From Termitidicoccus mucosus (GTDB taxonomy: Bacteria; Verrucomicrobiota; Verrucomicrobiia; Opitutales; Opitutaceae), in contig NZ_CP109796.1 in the NCBI RefSeq assembly GCF_038725785.1, forward strand, positions 2,914,001 through 2,978,000: a DNA stretch of 64,000 bases, written 5' to 3'. The position numbers were made by a program, and so were the translations under genes. The notes under the pieces are model-generated. The model did not search any database, had not been told where the DNA came from, and worked only from the letters and a program-made list of their open reading frames with translations. Below, in pieces: positions 26,259 to 34,540 of the stretch; the stretch's first letter is position 1; every line of letters begins with the position of its first letter.

Positions 26259-27079
26259 AAAAGACCGCGGCATGGATTTTGAGCGGCGCGGCGGCGCTCG
26301 TGTTTTTGGCGCCGTTGCTGTGGATGGTGCTGGCCTCGCTGCGCGAGGAATCGCGGATTTTCCAGATGAGCCCGGGCGGCTGGCTGGGCGCGGAAGGCTG
26401 GACGCTGGGCAACTACGCCGACGCGTGGCGCCGGGCCGCGCTGGGGAGGGCGCTGGTCAACACGGTGGCGCAGGTGGCCGCGATCTGCGGCGCGGGGCTG
26501 TTCGTCAACGCGCTGGCGGCGTATGCGTTCGCCCGGTTCGAATTCCGTGGCCGCGAGTGGCTGTTCGCCGGCGTGGTGATGCTGGTCATCCTGCCGGTGG
26601 AAGTGCTGGCGGTGCCGATGTTTTTCACGGCGCGCGACCTCGGGCTGACGGGCGGCTACGCGGCGGCGATGGGCGGGCTGACGGTGCCGTTCATGGCGAA
26701 GGCGTTCAACATCTACTTCCTGCGCCAGCATTTCCTGTCGGTGCCGGTGGCGCTGGAGGAGGCGGCGGTGATGGACGGGGCGGGGGCGTGGCGGCAGTTC
26801 TGGAATGTGGCGCTGCCCTCGATCAAGCCGGCGCTGGCGACGGTGGTGGTGCTCGACCTGCTGGCGCACTGGGGGGATTTTTTGTGGCCGCTGATGATCG
26901 CGACACGGGAGGAGACGCGCACGGTGCAGATCAGCCTGGCGAATCTCTTCACGCAGCCGCCGGTCCAATGGGGGGACATCCTGGCGTGCGCGGTGCTGGC
27001 GACGCTGCCGGTGATCGTGTTCTTCCGGTGGTTCCAGCGCTACATCGTGGCGACGGACACGGGCACGGGCATCAAGTAA
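26255..27079 (+). CDS. ABC sugar transporter permease 2 (MalG/UgpE type)
   Basis: A 274-residue inner-membrane protein, MKKTAAWILSGAAALVFLAP. The EAA motif is EEAAVMDGAGAWRQFWNVAL. NALAAYAFARFEFRGREWLF and PFMAKAFNIYFLRQ are typical of the MalG/UgpE side. No ATP-binding subunit gene is found nearby. In many sugar importers of this class a shared MsmK/UgpC-like ATPase from elsewhere in the genome is used (inference). The operon ends here; a LacI-type site and the symporter gene follow. Confidence 0.92.
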   Translation: MKKTAAWILSGAAALVFLAPLLWMVLASLREESRIFQMSPGGWLGAEGWTLGNYADAWRRAALGRALVNTVAQVAAICGAGLFVNALAAYAFARFEFRGREWLFAGVVMLVILPVEVLAVPMFFTARDLGLTGGYAAAMGGLTVPFMAKAFNIYFLRQHFLSVPVALEEAAVMDGAGAWRQFWNVALPSIKPALATVVVLDLLAHWGDFLWPLMIATREETRTVQISLANLFTQPPVQWGDILACAVLATLPVIVFFRWFQRYIVATDTGTGIK

Positions 27080-27138
27080 AGGCGGCGCGTCTCCGGCGGC
27101 CCGGACGCGGGGTGCGCGGGAGGCGCGCAGGTCTTCAT

Positions 27139-27152
27139 GCTAACGCGTTAGC
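27139..27152. promoter_or_regulatory. Candidate LacI-family operator before the symporter gene
   Basis: GCTAACGCGTTAGC, third copy. The palindrome extends with one mismatch pair to 26 bases (27133-27158, flanks CTTCAT and ACGAAG). It lies 115 bases upstream of the GPH symporter start at 27267 and not in a REP element, which supports a regulatory role. Confidence 0.65.
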
Positions 27153-27266
27153 ACGAAGGCGGGTTGAGCGAGGCCGCAGGTCTGCATGTCCTGCATCTCT
27201 CATTCGCGCGTCGCGTGTTTTGTTTTGTTTCCCCGCCATACTCTCCCCCACCCTCTCTTTTCCATC

Positions 27267-28706
27267 ATGCCCGATTCGCCGAAAGACGCCGTCCCCTCGC
27301 CCGCTCCCCTTTCCTTCAAGACCAAACTCGGCTACGGGCTCGGCAACCTGTCGGTGATGACCGCCAAGCAGGCGCCCAAGCAGCTCTCGCTCCCCATCTA
27401 CAACATCGCGCTCGGCGTAAACCCCGGCGTCATCGGCACTCTGCTCGCGCTCGGCCGCGTCTGGGATGCGTTCACCGACCCTCTCGTCGGGCACTGGTCG
27501 GACAAACTCGTGACGCGCTGGGGCCGCCGCAAGCCCTTCATCGCAATCGGCTCGTTTTTGACCGCGCTGTTTTTCGCCGCCATGTGGCTGTTTCCGCGCG
27601 GGCTCACGCCGGGGCAATACGTCGCCTATTACGCCGTCTCATCGGCCCTGTTTTATCTGGCGCTCGGGGTGTTTTCCGTGCCGTGGTATGCGATGGGCTA
27701 CGAACTCGCCGGCAACTACGACGAGCGCACCAAACTGATGGCGTTCCCCTCCATCTTCGGCCCCGTGGGACAAATCCTCGTCGGCTGGCTGTATTGGTTC
27801 ACACAACGCAGTTTCTTCGCCGACACCATCGAAGGCGTCCGCTACACGGGCCTCGGCGCCGGCGTCATCATGCTGTTCTTCGGCCTGATGCCCGTGCTGC
27901 TGGTCAAGGAACGCAAAATCCCGGCAGCCGCCGCGACCGCGCAGGCAAAATCGCCGGCGCAGGCCAGACCGCGCGCCTCGTTTTTCGCGGGAGTGAAGGC
28001 CGCGGTAAAAAACGCCCCCTTCCGGCGGCTCACCATCGCCTTCACCCTGATAATCTGCGGCACCTCGCTTGTCGGCGGGCTCGGTTTGTATGTGTTCGTT
28101 TACTGCCTGCACGGGGGCAACAAGGACGCAGGTTCGCTGCTCATGGGAATGCACACGACCATCTGGCTCGTTTCCTCGATCATCATGACGCCGCCCGTGA
28201 CCAGGCTCTCGGTGAAATTTGGCAAAAAGGAAATCTTCATCGCCGCGCTCGTCTGGAGCGTGCTGCGCATGATATTGCTATGGTTTCTGCTCGCGCCCGG
28301 CCATCCGTGGCTGGTGCTGGTCAATTCCGTCCTGAGCGGAGTGGACAACGCCGCCATCTTCATGCTCTGCCACGCCATGATCGCGGATGTGTGCGACCAC
28401 GATGAACTGGAAAACGGAGTGCGCCGCGAAGGGCTCTTCGGCGCGCTTTACGGATGGTTTTTCAAAACAGGCATCGCGCTCGCTTTCGCCATTTCAGGCT
28501 ACATGCTCGCGCTGACAGGCTTCGACGCCCGGCTTGGCGGCGCGCAAACGCAGGCCACCCTGCTGTTCATGAAAATCTGCTACTGCGGCATCCCCGCGCT
28601 GATGTTCCTGGCCGCGCTCGCCGTGTTCGCGCGCTACCCGCTCAGCCGGCGCATGGCCGATGACATCCGCGCGCAACTCGCCGCGCGGAGCAAAGCGGCG
28701 GCTTGA
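27267..28706 (+). CDS. GPH-family (MelB-like) sugar:cation symporter
   Basis: A 479-residue membrane protein from MPDSPKDAVPSPAPLSFKTK, with about 12 helices. KLGYGLGNLSVMTAKQAPKQ, LGRVWDAFTDPLVGHWSDK and RWGRRKPFIAIGS are the diagnostic GPH segments (loop 2-3 with D-P-x-x-G-x-x-S-D). MIADVCDHDELENGVRREG is the second typical cytoplasmic block. The cargo is a sugar or glycoside imported with H+ or Na+. The LacI-family gene follows after 50 bases, probably in one transcript. Confidence 0.88.
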   Translation: MPDSPKDAVPSPAPLSFKTKLGYGLGNLSVMTAKQAPKQLSLPIYNIALGVNPGVIGTLLALGRVWDAFTDPLVGHWSDKLVTRWGRRKPFIAIGSFLTALFFAAMWLFPRGLTPGQYVAYYAVSSALFYLALGVFSVPWYAMGYELAGNYDERTKLMAFPSIFGPVGQILVGWLYWFTQRSFFADTIEGVRYTGLGAGVIMLFFGLMPVLLVKERKIPAAAATAQAKSPAQARPRASFFAGVKAAVKNAPFRRLTIAFTLIICGTSLVGGLGLYVFVYCLHGGNKDAGSLLMGMHTTIWLVSSIIMTPPVTRLSVKFGKKEIFIAALVWSVLRMILLWFLLAPGHPWLVLVNSVLSGVDNAAIFMLCHAMIADVCDHDELENGVRREGLFGALYGWFFKTGIALAFAISGYMLALTGFDARLGGAQTQATLLFMKICYCGIPALMFLAALAVFARYPLSRRMADDIRAQLAARSKAAA

Positions 28707-28756
28707 TTTTTCCTTTCGCCAAGGAGACCCTTCCAGTGGCAGCAATCATCCGTGCC

Positions 28757-29797
28757 ATGGGCGCCCTCCCCACCATCGCCGAAATCGCGAGACACTGCAA
28801 AGTCTCCACCTACACCGCGTCGCTCGCGCTGCGCAACAGCCACCGCGTCGCGCAGGCCACCCGCGACCGCGTGCAGGCCGGCGCGAGGGCGCTCGGCTAC
28901 CGCCCCAACCCGCTCATCAACGCCCTGATGGCGCGCGTGCGCAACCGCCGCAACCGTCCCACCGGCGACGTGCTCGGCTTCATCATCTCCCGCGAAAAAG
29001 CCATCCACCCCGGCCAGCTCGACCACCAGGCGCGCATGCTCAAGGGCGCCTCGGCGCGCGCCCGCGAGCTCGGCTATCGCATCGAACCCATCCGGCTCAC
29101 CTCGGTCAACGGCCGCGGGAGCCGCCTGCAACAGGTGCTCGACACCCGCGGCATCCACGGTGTGATCATCGCCCCGGTGCCCGGCCACGACTTCAAGATC
29201 AACCTCGCCTGGGAACGGCTGGCCTGCGTGACCATCAGCTACTCGTTCTCCGAGGTGCCCGTGCACCGCGTCACCCACAACCATTTCCGCTCCATGCGCC
29301 TCGTGCTCGACACCTGCCACGCGCGCGGATGGAAACGCCCGGGCATCCTGCTCAGCCAGCACGTGCTCGAGGCGGTTGACCAGGGTTTTCTCGCCGGCTA
29401 TCTCACCAGCACCTACAGTCGGCACCACCGCATCCCGGTGCCGCCCCTGCTCTACGCCGACGACGCCTTCAATCGCCGGAGCCTGCTTGAGTGGGTGAAA
29501 AAACACCGGGTGGACGCCGTGCTTTCACTGCGTCACGACACCCACGACTGGCTCGCCGGCGCGGGGTATGACATCGGCCGCGACATCGGGCTGGTGATGC
29601 TCGACTGCAACGAGTCCGCCGGGGAAATGTCGGGCATCGACCAGCGCCAGAGCGAAATCGGCGCCGCCGCGACCGAGTTGCTCGCGAATGCCATGCAAAA
29701 CAGCGAATACGGCATTCCCTCCCTGCCCCGCGTCGTCGGGCTCGACGGCGTGTGGCATGAAGGCGGCACCCTGCCCGCGCGTCGGATACATCACTGA
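28757..29797 (+). CDS. LacI/GalR-family transcriptional regulator
   Basis: A 346-residue protein from MGALPTIAEIARHCKVSTYT; a TTG at 28703 overlapping the symporter stop would add 18 residues. The N-terminal HTH is TIAEIARHCKVSTYTASLAL, followed by the hinge region ARALGYRPNPLINALMARVR. The periplasmic-binding-like effector domain runs through DTRGIHGVIIAP, FRSMRLVLDTCHARGWKRPG and DAVLSLRHDTHDWL. It probably senses a sugar and controls the neighbouring transport genes. The palindromes at 14035, 19113 and 27139 are candidate targets (inference). Confidence 0.9.
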   Translation: MGALPTIAEIARHCKVSTYTASLALRNSHRVAQATRDRVQAGARALGYRPNPLINALMARVRNRRNRPTGDVLGFIISREKAIHPGQLDHQARMLKGASARARELGYRIEPIRLTSVNGRGSRLQQVLDTRGIHGVIIAPVPGHDFKINLAWERLACVTISYSFSEVPVHRVTHNHFRSMRLVLDTCHARGWKRPGILLSQHVLEAVDQGFLAGYLTSTYSRHHRIPVPPLLYADDAFNRRSLLEWVKKHRVDAVLSLRHDTHDWLAGAGYDIGRDIGLVMLDCNESAGEMSGIDQRQSEIGAAATELLANAMQNSEYGIPSLPRVVGLDGVWHEGGTLPARRIHH

Positions 29798-29828
29798 GCC
29801 ATGCGTTGCCGCGCCAGCGACTGGGAGC

Positions 29829-29871
29829 GCCGGCATCCTTGCCGGCAGGTGGCACGGGCGTCCCGCCCGTG
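29829..29871. repeat. Pair of GC-rich short hairpins after the LacI gene
   Basis: GCCGGCA-TCCT-TGCCGGC (29829-29846) and CACGGGCG-TCC-CGCCCGTG (29853-29871). They could be a terminator for the LacI gene, although no T-run follows, or a dispersed palindromic unit different from the REP family. They mark the boundary between the sugar locus and the recombinase module. Confidence 0.5.
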
Positions 29872-29904
29872 AGCTTCCGAGGAGGAATGAGGGAAAGTCG
29901 GTCA

Positions 29905-29927
29905 GGTTGCCGGTTGATGCGGCAACC
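29905..29927. promoter_or_regulatory. Inverted repeat just before the recombinase start
   Basis: GGTTGCCG-gttgatg-CGGCAACC ends 6 bases before the ATG at 29934. A stem here would cover the ribosome-binding region, so it may damp translation of the recombinase or be a binding site. The role is not shown. Confidence 0.35.
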
Positions 29928-29933
29928 AGCACG

Positions 29934-31208
29934 ATGAAAGAAACAAATCCCTCATTCACGGTCAAACCGTTCAAGAACCGCAATGGCGTTATTTCATGGC
30001 GCGTGAGCGGATGGATGCACGGCCTGCGCATCCGCCGAAACTTCAAGGACAGGCAGGCCGCCTTCGTCGAACGAGGGGCGCTCGATTTGAAACTGATGCA
30101 GACGCAGGCCGGACTGCGTCCCGTCGCCACCAGCCTGACCGAGGCGCAGGTGCGCGAGGCCGAAGCGCTGTTCTACCGCTTCGGCGACAAGCCCCGTCCG
30201 CTGGCGTTTTATGCCGATTACGGACTGGCGCATTTCAAGGAGCCCCGCGCGCAAATCCTGCTGTCCGAGGCCGCCAAGACCTACCTTGAGGCGCGCCGCA
30301 TCGAGGAGAAAAAGCATCTCATCTGCGAGCGCCAGATGGCCGCAATCGAAGGCGAGATGGACACGCTGCTGGCGCATTTCCCGTTAAAACGGCTGCACGA
30401 ATTGAGCCGGACGGAGCTGGATACCTACCTGAACCGAGGGAACGCGGCGCTCAAGACCTTCAACAACCGCCGTGCTCTTGTGCACACCTTTTTCGAGTTC
30501 GCCTGCCATCGCGAGGACTGGCTGAAGGCTGAGGACAATCCGATGGAGAAAATCCAGCGCCACCGCATTGAGCACAGCCGGGGTTCGGCCACGTCGCTCA
30601 CCGCCGAGCAAGCGGCACAACTCATGGCACACGTGGAAACGGTCAAGGATGGCGCGTTCGTGCCGTATTTCGCATTGTGCCTGTTCGCCGGCATCCGGCC
30701 CAACGGGGAAATCACCAAATTACCCGCCAGCGACGTGCGCTTGGAAAACAACGCGATCACCATCGAGCCGTGGGTTTCCAAGGTGAACATGCGCCGGCTC
30801 ATCACCATCCAGCCCAACCTTGCCGCGTGGCTCCAAGCGTATCCTTTGGACAAACACCCCATCATCCCATCCAAGGAGAAGATGAGGAACGTGGCCGGAA
30901 AAATCTCGCGCATCCGCCGGCAGTTCAAACTGTCGCACGACGTGTTGCGGCACACGTTTATTTCGATGCACGTGGCGAAATTTCGCTCGATGGGCGACAC
31001 GGCGTTGCAGGCGGGCAATTCGGAGAGCATCATCCGCCGGCATTACCTGAACGTGACCACCCCGCAGGAGGCCGAAACCTTCTTCGGGATTGCGCCGAAA
31101 AAAGCACCAGCAGTGAAAACAGCGGCGACTGCGGAGGAGGCCGGCGCATCGCAGAGCGCCGACATCCCCGCCAACGACGCAAGCGAACCGCGCCGCCTCG
31201 CGGCATGA
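29934..31208 (+). CDS. Tyrosine recombinase / integrase
   Basis: A 424-residue protein from MKETNPSFTVKPFKNRNGVI. The N-terminal part resembles an arm-type/core-binding region (SAAKTYLEARRIEEKK-like helices). The catalytic residues are visible: Arg in CLFAGIRPNGEITKL (about residue 254), His and Arg in SHDVLRHTFISMHV (about 336-340) and Tyr in SIIRRHYLN (about 370). The H-D-x-L-R-H block has one more residue than the common H-D-L-R-H. The C-terminal tail is Ala-rich and probably disordered. It should carry out site-specific integration and excision of a mobile element. An excisionase-like gene follows 123 bases later. Genes for a conjugation system occur at 62-64 kb. Confidence 0.85.
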   Translation: MKETNPSFTVKPFKNRNGVISWRVSGWMHGLRIRRNFKDRQAAFVERGALDLKLMQTQAGLRPVATSLTEAQVREAEALFYRFGDKPRPLAFYADYGLAHFKEPRAQILLSEAAKTYLEARRIEEKKHLICERQMAAIEGEMDTLLAHFPLKRLHELSRTELDTYLNRGNAALKTFNNRRALVHTFFEFACHREDWLKAEDNPMEKIQRHRIEHSRGSATSLTAEQAAQLMAHVETVKDGAFVPYFALCLFAGIRPNGEITKLPASDVRLENNAITIEPWVSKVNMRRLITIQPNLAAWLQAYPLDKHPIIPSKEKMRNVAGKISRIRRQFKLSHDVLRHTFISMHVAKFRSMGDTALQAGNSESIIRRHYLNVTTPQEAETFFGIAPKKAPAVKTAATAEEAGASQSADIPANDASEPRRLAA

Positions 31209-31331
31209 CAAGCCTCTCCCGAACCCGCACGGCGCGGGCGCCCCGCAAAGGTCGCTCACGCCGCGCCTGTTGGCCTTTGCGCCGGAATCATCGCGGAGCA
31301 ACCCCGCCCGCGTTGACCGCGCAACAACGAC

Positions 31332-31628
31332 ATGGAAGCCATGCAAAACACCACACGCACCATCGCCGCGTCCGCCATCACAGGCGCCGCCTCCGCAAAC
31401 AACACCGCCGGCCCCGCCAGTGGTATCCAGCATCCGCTCACCGACATCAACGGCCTGCGCATGAGCGGAATTTTCCCCAAGGACCGCGAGCCGTCGATCC
31501 GCACGCTGCGCGCGTGGACGCAGGAGCGCCGCATCCCGCACCATCGCCTCGGGCACTTCGTGTATTACGATCTCACGGAAGTCGAGGCGCACATCCGTGT
31601 GAAATTGCTTGTGCCGCCGCGCCACTGA
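31332..31628 (+). CDS. Excisionase-like small HTH protein
   Basis: A 98-residue protein, MEAMQNTTRTIAASAITGAA. The C-terminal 50 residues, PSIRTLRAWTQERRIPHHRL followed by GHFVYYDLTEVEAHI, match the winged-HTH excisionase/AlpA type (HTH_17). It stands directly after the recombinase, the usual place for a recombination directionality factor. The Ala/Thr-rich N-terminus has no recognisable domain. It may begin at the Met at 31341. Confidence 0.7.
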   Translation: MEAMQNTTRTIAASAITGAASANNTAGPASGIQHPLTDINGLRMSGIFPKDREPSIRTLRAWTQERRIPHHRLGHFVYYDLTEVEAHIRVKLLVPPRH

Positions 31629-31651
31629 CGCGCACGACGGGCCGCGACACG

Positions 31652-31673
31652 AATTTCCCACGTGTGGGAAATT
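31652..31673. promoter_or_regulatory. 22-base inverted repeat after the excisionase-like gene
   Basis: AATTTCCCAC-GT-GTGGGAAATT, arms of 10 bases with a 2-base centre. This is a likely protein-binding site. Its position between the excisionase-like gene and the ATPase suits an operator or a recombination-accessory site; an origin of transfer is less likely. Confidence 0.45.
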
Positions 31674-31727
31674 TCCTCCCGCCCACCCAAAGGCGCGTCG
31701 GCATTTATAATGCCGCCTGCCACAAAA

Positions 31728-31768
31728 CCCACCCGCAGGCCCTGCGTGATGCAGGGCCTGCGGGTGGG
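31728..31768. repeat. Strong hairpin with 18-base arms
   Basis: Left arm 31728-31745 (CCCACCCGCAGGCCCTGC), a 5-base loop GTGAT and right arm 31751-31768, all perfectly paired. There is no T-run on the plus strand. A closely similar sequence, TGCCACAAA..CCACCCGCAGG, occurs in the hairpin at 60291. In the 297-base gap 31629-31925 I see only this, the inverted repeat at 31652 and an AT-rich stretch before the ATPase. Confidence 0.6.
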
Positions 31769-31925
31769 TATGCCGGCTGATTTTCGCACACCGCCCTATC
31801 CCCGCCTCATATGTCTTCCTTGTTTTTTTATCCCTTTTGAAATTTAATTTTTATCTCCCTCTAATTTGTATTTTCATCCCTTTTTAAATCTGTTTTTGTT
31901 TCCCCTTGAACATAAATAAAACATC

Positions 31926-33176
31926 ATGGCTTACTCAAAACGCTTTGCTGACAAAGAACTTTCAGAAAAGCTTTCCGAGGCCGGAGCGGTGTTGATTTGC
32001 GGGCCGAAAGCCTGCGGGAAAACCGAGACGGCCTTGCAAGCCGCCGCGAGTGTTGTGCGGCTCGACACCGATGAGCAGGCGCGGATCGCAATGGGCGTCG
32101 AACCCGCCCGCGTTTTGCAAGGCGCGCGTCCGCGATTGCTCGACGAATGGCAGGAATTCCCCGGACTCTGGAACCGCGTCCGCCGCGAGGTTGACGAGGC
32201 GAAACAGGACGCGCAGTTCATCCTCACCGGCTCCGCCAACCCCGGCGAAAAAGCGCGGCGGCATTCCGGCGCGGGGCGTTTTTCCGTCCTGCCGATGCGC
32301 CCGATGTCGCTTTTCGAGCGCGGCTGGTCGTCGGGCGAGGCCCGGCTCGCGGATTTGTTTGCGGGCAGGCCGGTCTCGTCGTCGGATGTTTCCGCGCCAC
32401 TCGACGAACTCGCCGAAAAAATCCTCTTCGGCGGCTGGCCCGGATTGCTCGGCAAGCCCCTTTCCCGCGCCATCGGTTTCTCCCGTGATTACGCCGCGTT
32501 GACGGCGGAGGTTGATATCAGCCGCGTTTCCGAAAAACGCCGCGACCCCGCCAAGGTTGCGCGGCTTTTGCAATCGCTCGCCCGAAACATCTCCACCGAG
32601 GCGCCGGTGGCCACGCTCGCGGCGGACGTGCGCGGCGCCGCCGGCGCGTTCAAGGACGAAACCGCCGCCGGCTACCTCAACGCGCTCGAACGCCTGATGA
32701 TCGTCGAAAACCTCCCCGCGTGGCGCGCGCACATCCGTTCCAGCGCGACCTTGCGGCAGCAGCCCAAGCGCCATTTCGCCGACCCCTCGCTTGCCTGCGG
32801 CATCCTCCGCCTCGACACCGGCAGACTGCTCGCCGACCTCAATTTTTTCGGGCTGCTTTTCGAGTCGCTCGTCATCCGCGACCTGCGCATCTACGCGCAG
32901 GCGAACGACGGCAAGGTCTGCCATTACCGGGACTCCTCGGGACGCGAGGTTGACGCGATTGTCGAGGCCGGCAGCGGCGACTGGCTCGCCGTCGAAGTGA
33001 AACTCGGCGTCGGCGCGGCGGACGCGGCGGCGGAAAACCTGTTGAAATTCGCCGCGAACATCGACACGTCAAAAACCTCCGCGCCGAAAACGCTCGCGGT
33101 CATCACCGCCAATGGCTTCGCCCATCGCCGCCCCGACGGCGTGCAGGTCGTCCCGCTGGCAACGCTCACCGCTTAA
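31926..33176 (+). CDS. AAA_14/DUF4143 ATPase
   Basis: A 416-residue protein from MAYSKRFADKELSEKLSEAG. Walker A is GPKACGKTET (about residues 27-36), and Walker B is RPRLLDEWQEF with catalytic-type D-E. ILTGSANPG is the sensor-like segment. The C-terminal half, FFGLLFESLVIRDLRIYAQA, CHYRDSSGREVDAIVE and LAVEVKLG, is the DUF4143 nuclease-like fold. The role of this large family is unknown; members are frequent in genomic islands. The Ala-rich region before it is AT-rich (31790-31925). It belongs to the recombinase module by position. Confidence 0.85.
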   Translation: MAYSKRFADKELSEKLSEAGAVLICGPKACGKTETALQAAASVVRLDTDEQARIAMGVEPARVLQGARPRLLDEWQEFPGLWNRVRREVDEAKQDAQFILTGSANPGEKARRHSGAGRFSVLPMRPMSLFERGWSSGEARLADLFAGRPVSSSDVSAPLDELAEKILFGGWPGLLGKPLSRAIGFSRDYAALTAEVDISRVSEKRRDPAKVARLLQSLARNISTEAPVATLAADVRGAAGAFKDETAAGYLNALERLMIVENLPAWRAHIRSSATLRQQPKRHFADPSLACGILRLDTGRLLADLNFFGLLFESLVIRDLRIYAQANDGKVCHYRDSSGREVDAIVEAGSGDWLAVEVKLGVGAADAAAENLLKFAANIDTSKTSAPKTLAVITANGFAHRRPDGVQVVPLATLTA

Positions 33177-33494
33177 AACAAAGGCCCCGCAAAGGCAGCC
33201 TGCTTTCCCTAAATCCACCGCGCCGTGAACAGCAAAACGTGCCGCGATAATCGAGAAAAACGCGGCTATCATCGCAAGCCCCACCATCCTCCTTCGCCTG
33301 CCGCCAGAAACATGAACAAGCTCACGGATTTCGGAATTTCGCCAATGACCTTTCCGCTCGCGCCAGCGTTTTCCCTGGCCATCGTTCGCCGAGTGCAAAG
33401 TCGCGTCGCTTGAAAAACAGAGGCGTGTCGTGCGCCTGAAAAAGGGGCTGCTCGTCGTCGCGCCGGAGGATGGCGCGCCCGTTGTCCCGCGCGC
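33177..33494. other. Gap without a recognisable gene
   Basis: 318 bases between the convergent ATPase and GntR genes. I see no coding signal, REP element or strong hairpin here. Confidence 0.6.
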
Positions 33495-34241
33495 TCACGC
33501 CGTGCGCTGGGCGAAGATCGGCCCCTCGCCGAAGCGGGTGCGGAGGGCGGCGAAGCGTTTCTGGTAGGTCGGCGCGATGTGGTTGCGCATGGCCTGCTCG
33601 GCCCATTCGGGATTTCCGCTTTCCAGCGCGTTGACCAGGCCGAGATGGTCATGAGGCTCGATTTTCCAAAGCCGGGGCGCGATGTTGGCCAGCACCATGT
33701 CAACGAAGTGGTGGAATTCGAGCAATGCCTGCAAGCGGGGGCTGCGCGAAATCTGGATGACACGCTTGTGGAAGCCGACATGGCATTGGAGAAACTCGCC
33801 CACGCCGTCCGGCTTGATCGGCTGGTTGAGCCGCGCCGCGATTTCCTTTAATTCATTGAGTTCCGCGGCGGTGATGAGCGCTGTGGCCCGCCGCGCTGCC
33901 AGCGCCTCCAGCACGCCGCGGATTTCGACCATCTCCTCGATCTCGGGAACGGTAAAGACGCGGCAAAATACGCCGATTCCCTGCTGGCGCACCAGCAATC
34001 CTTCGTTTTCCAGCGCGCTGAACGCCTCCCGCAAGGGGGCCGTGGTCGTTTCCAGCCGCTTGGCGAGTTGACGCTGGTCAAGACGCGTGCCGGCGGCGAT
34101 TTCCCCGCTCAGGATAAGATCCAGCAATTCTTGGCGGATCCGGTCGGCGGCGACAGACAGATGGCTGTCGGTTGACCCTGCCCTGCCATCGGAAACGGCA
34201 AAAGCAGTGTTCAGCACGGATGAGGGGGAAGAGTCGCTCAT
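33495..34241 (-). CDS. GntR-family (FCD/FadR type) regulator
   Basis: A 248-residue protein. The winged HTH lies at about residues 30-95: ADRIRQELLDLILSGEIAAG, TRLDQRQLAKRLETTTAPLR and ENEGLLVRQQGIGVF. Then comes the helical FCD effector domain, with VEIRGVLEALAARRATAL, HVGFHKRVIQISRSPRLQAL and EPHDHLGLVNALESGN, which contains the His/Asp metal-site residues usual for FCD proteins. FCD regulators respond to sugar acids, amino acids or other small organic acids. It is divergent from the nucleoside/ribose genes and separated from them by an AT-rich control region with two inverted repeats, so it is the likely local regulator. Confidence 0.9.
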   Translation of the reverse strand: MSDSSPSSVLNTAFAVSDGRAGSTDSHLSVAADRIRQELLDLILSGEIAAGTRLDQRQLAKRLETTTAPLREAFSALENEGLLVRQQGIGVFCRVFTVPEIEEMVEIRGVLEALAARRATALITAAELNELKEIAARLNQPIKPDGVGEFLQCHVGFHKRVIQISRSPRLQALLEFHHFVDMVLANIAPRLWKIEPHDHLGLVNALESGNPEWAEQAMRNHIAPTYQKRFAALRTRFGEGPIFAQRTA

Positions 34242-34540
34242 AATGAACTAACAGCAGACACACCGAAAAATTACGTGCTGTCCAGTATGGAATAAAAAGA
34301 AAAGAATTCCTTTTTATTTGAAACGAGTAACAAAACAACGGCATTCTTTTCACCTTGGTTTCCTCTATAACTTCCGCTCAAAAAATAATTTTCAGGACTT
34401 TTCGGGAGCTCAAAAATACGCGATTTTTAATCGCGAATCGCGAAAAATGCGGGAAATGGAATTTTATGACATGGAATTAGTTCAAGTATCTTCCATGTCA
34501 CCATGATAAGGCAAATTTTAGGAATTTCTAAAAAAAAGAC
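34242..34540. promoter_or_regulatory. AT-rich divergent control region with inverted repeats
   Basis: Strikingly AT-rich compared with the flanks. Two inverted repeats are visible: CGCGATT-TTT-AATCGCG at 34419-34435, followed by another AATCGCG at 34436-34442, and GACATGGAA-14 bases-TTCCATGTC at 34468-34499. They are candidate binding sites for the divergent GntR regulator. I cannot place a convincing -35/-10 pair. Confidence 0.5.
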
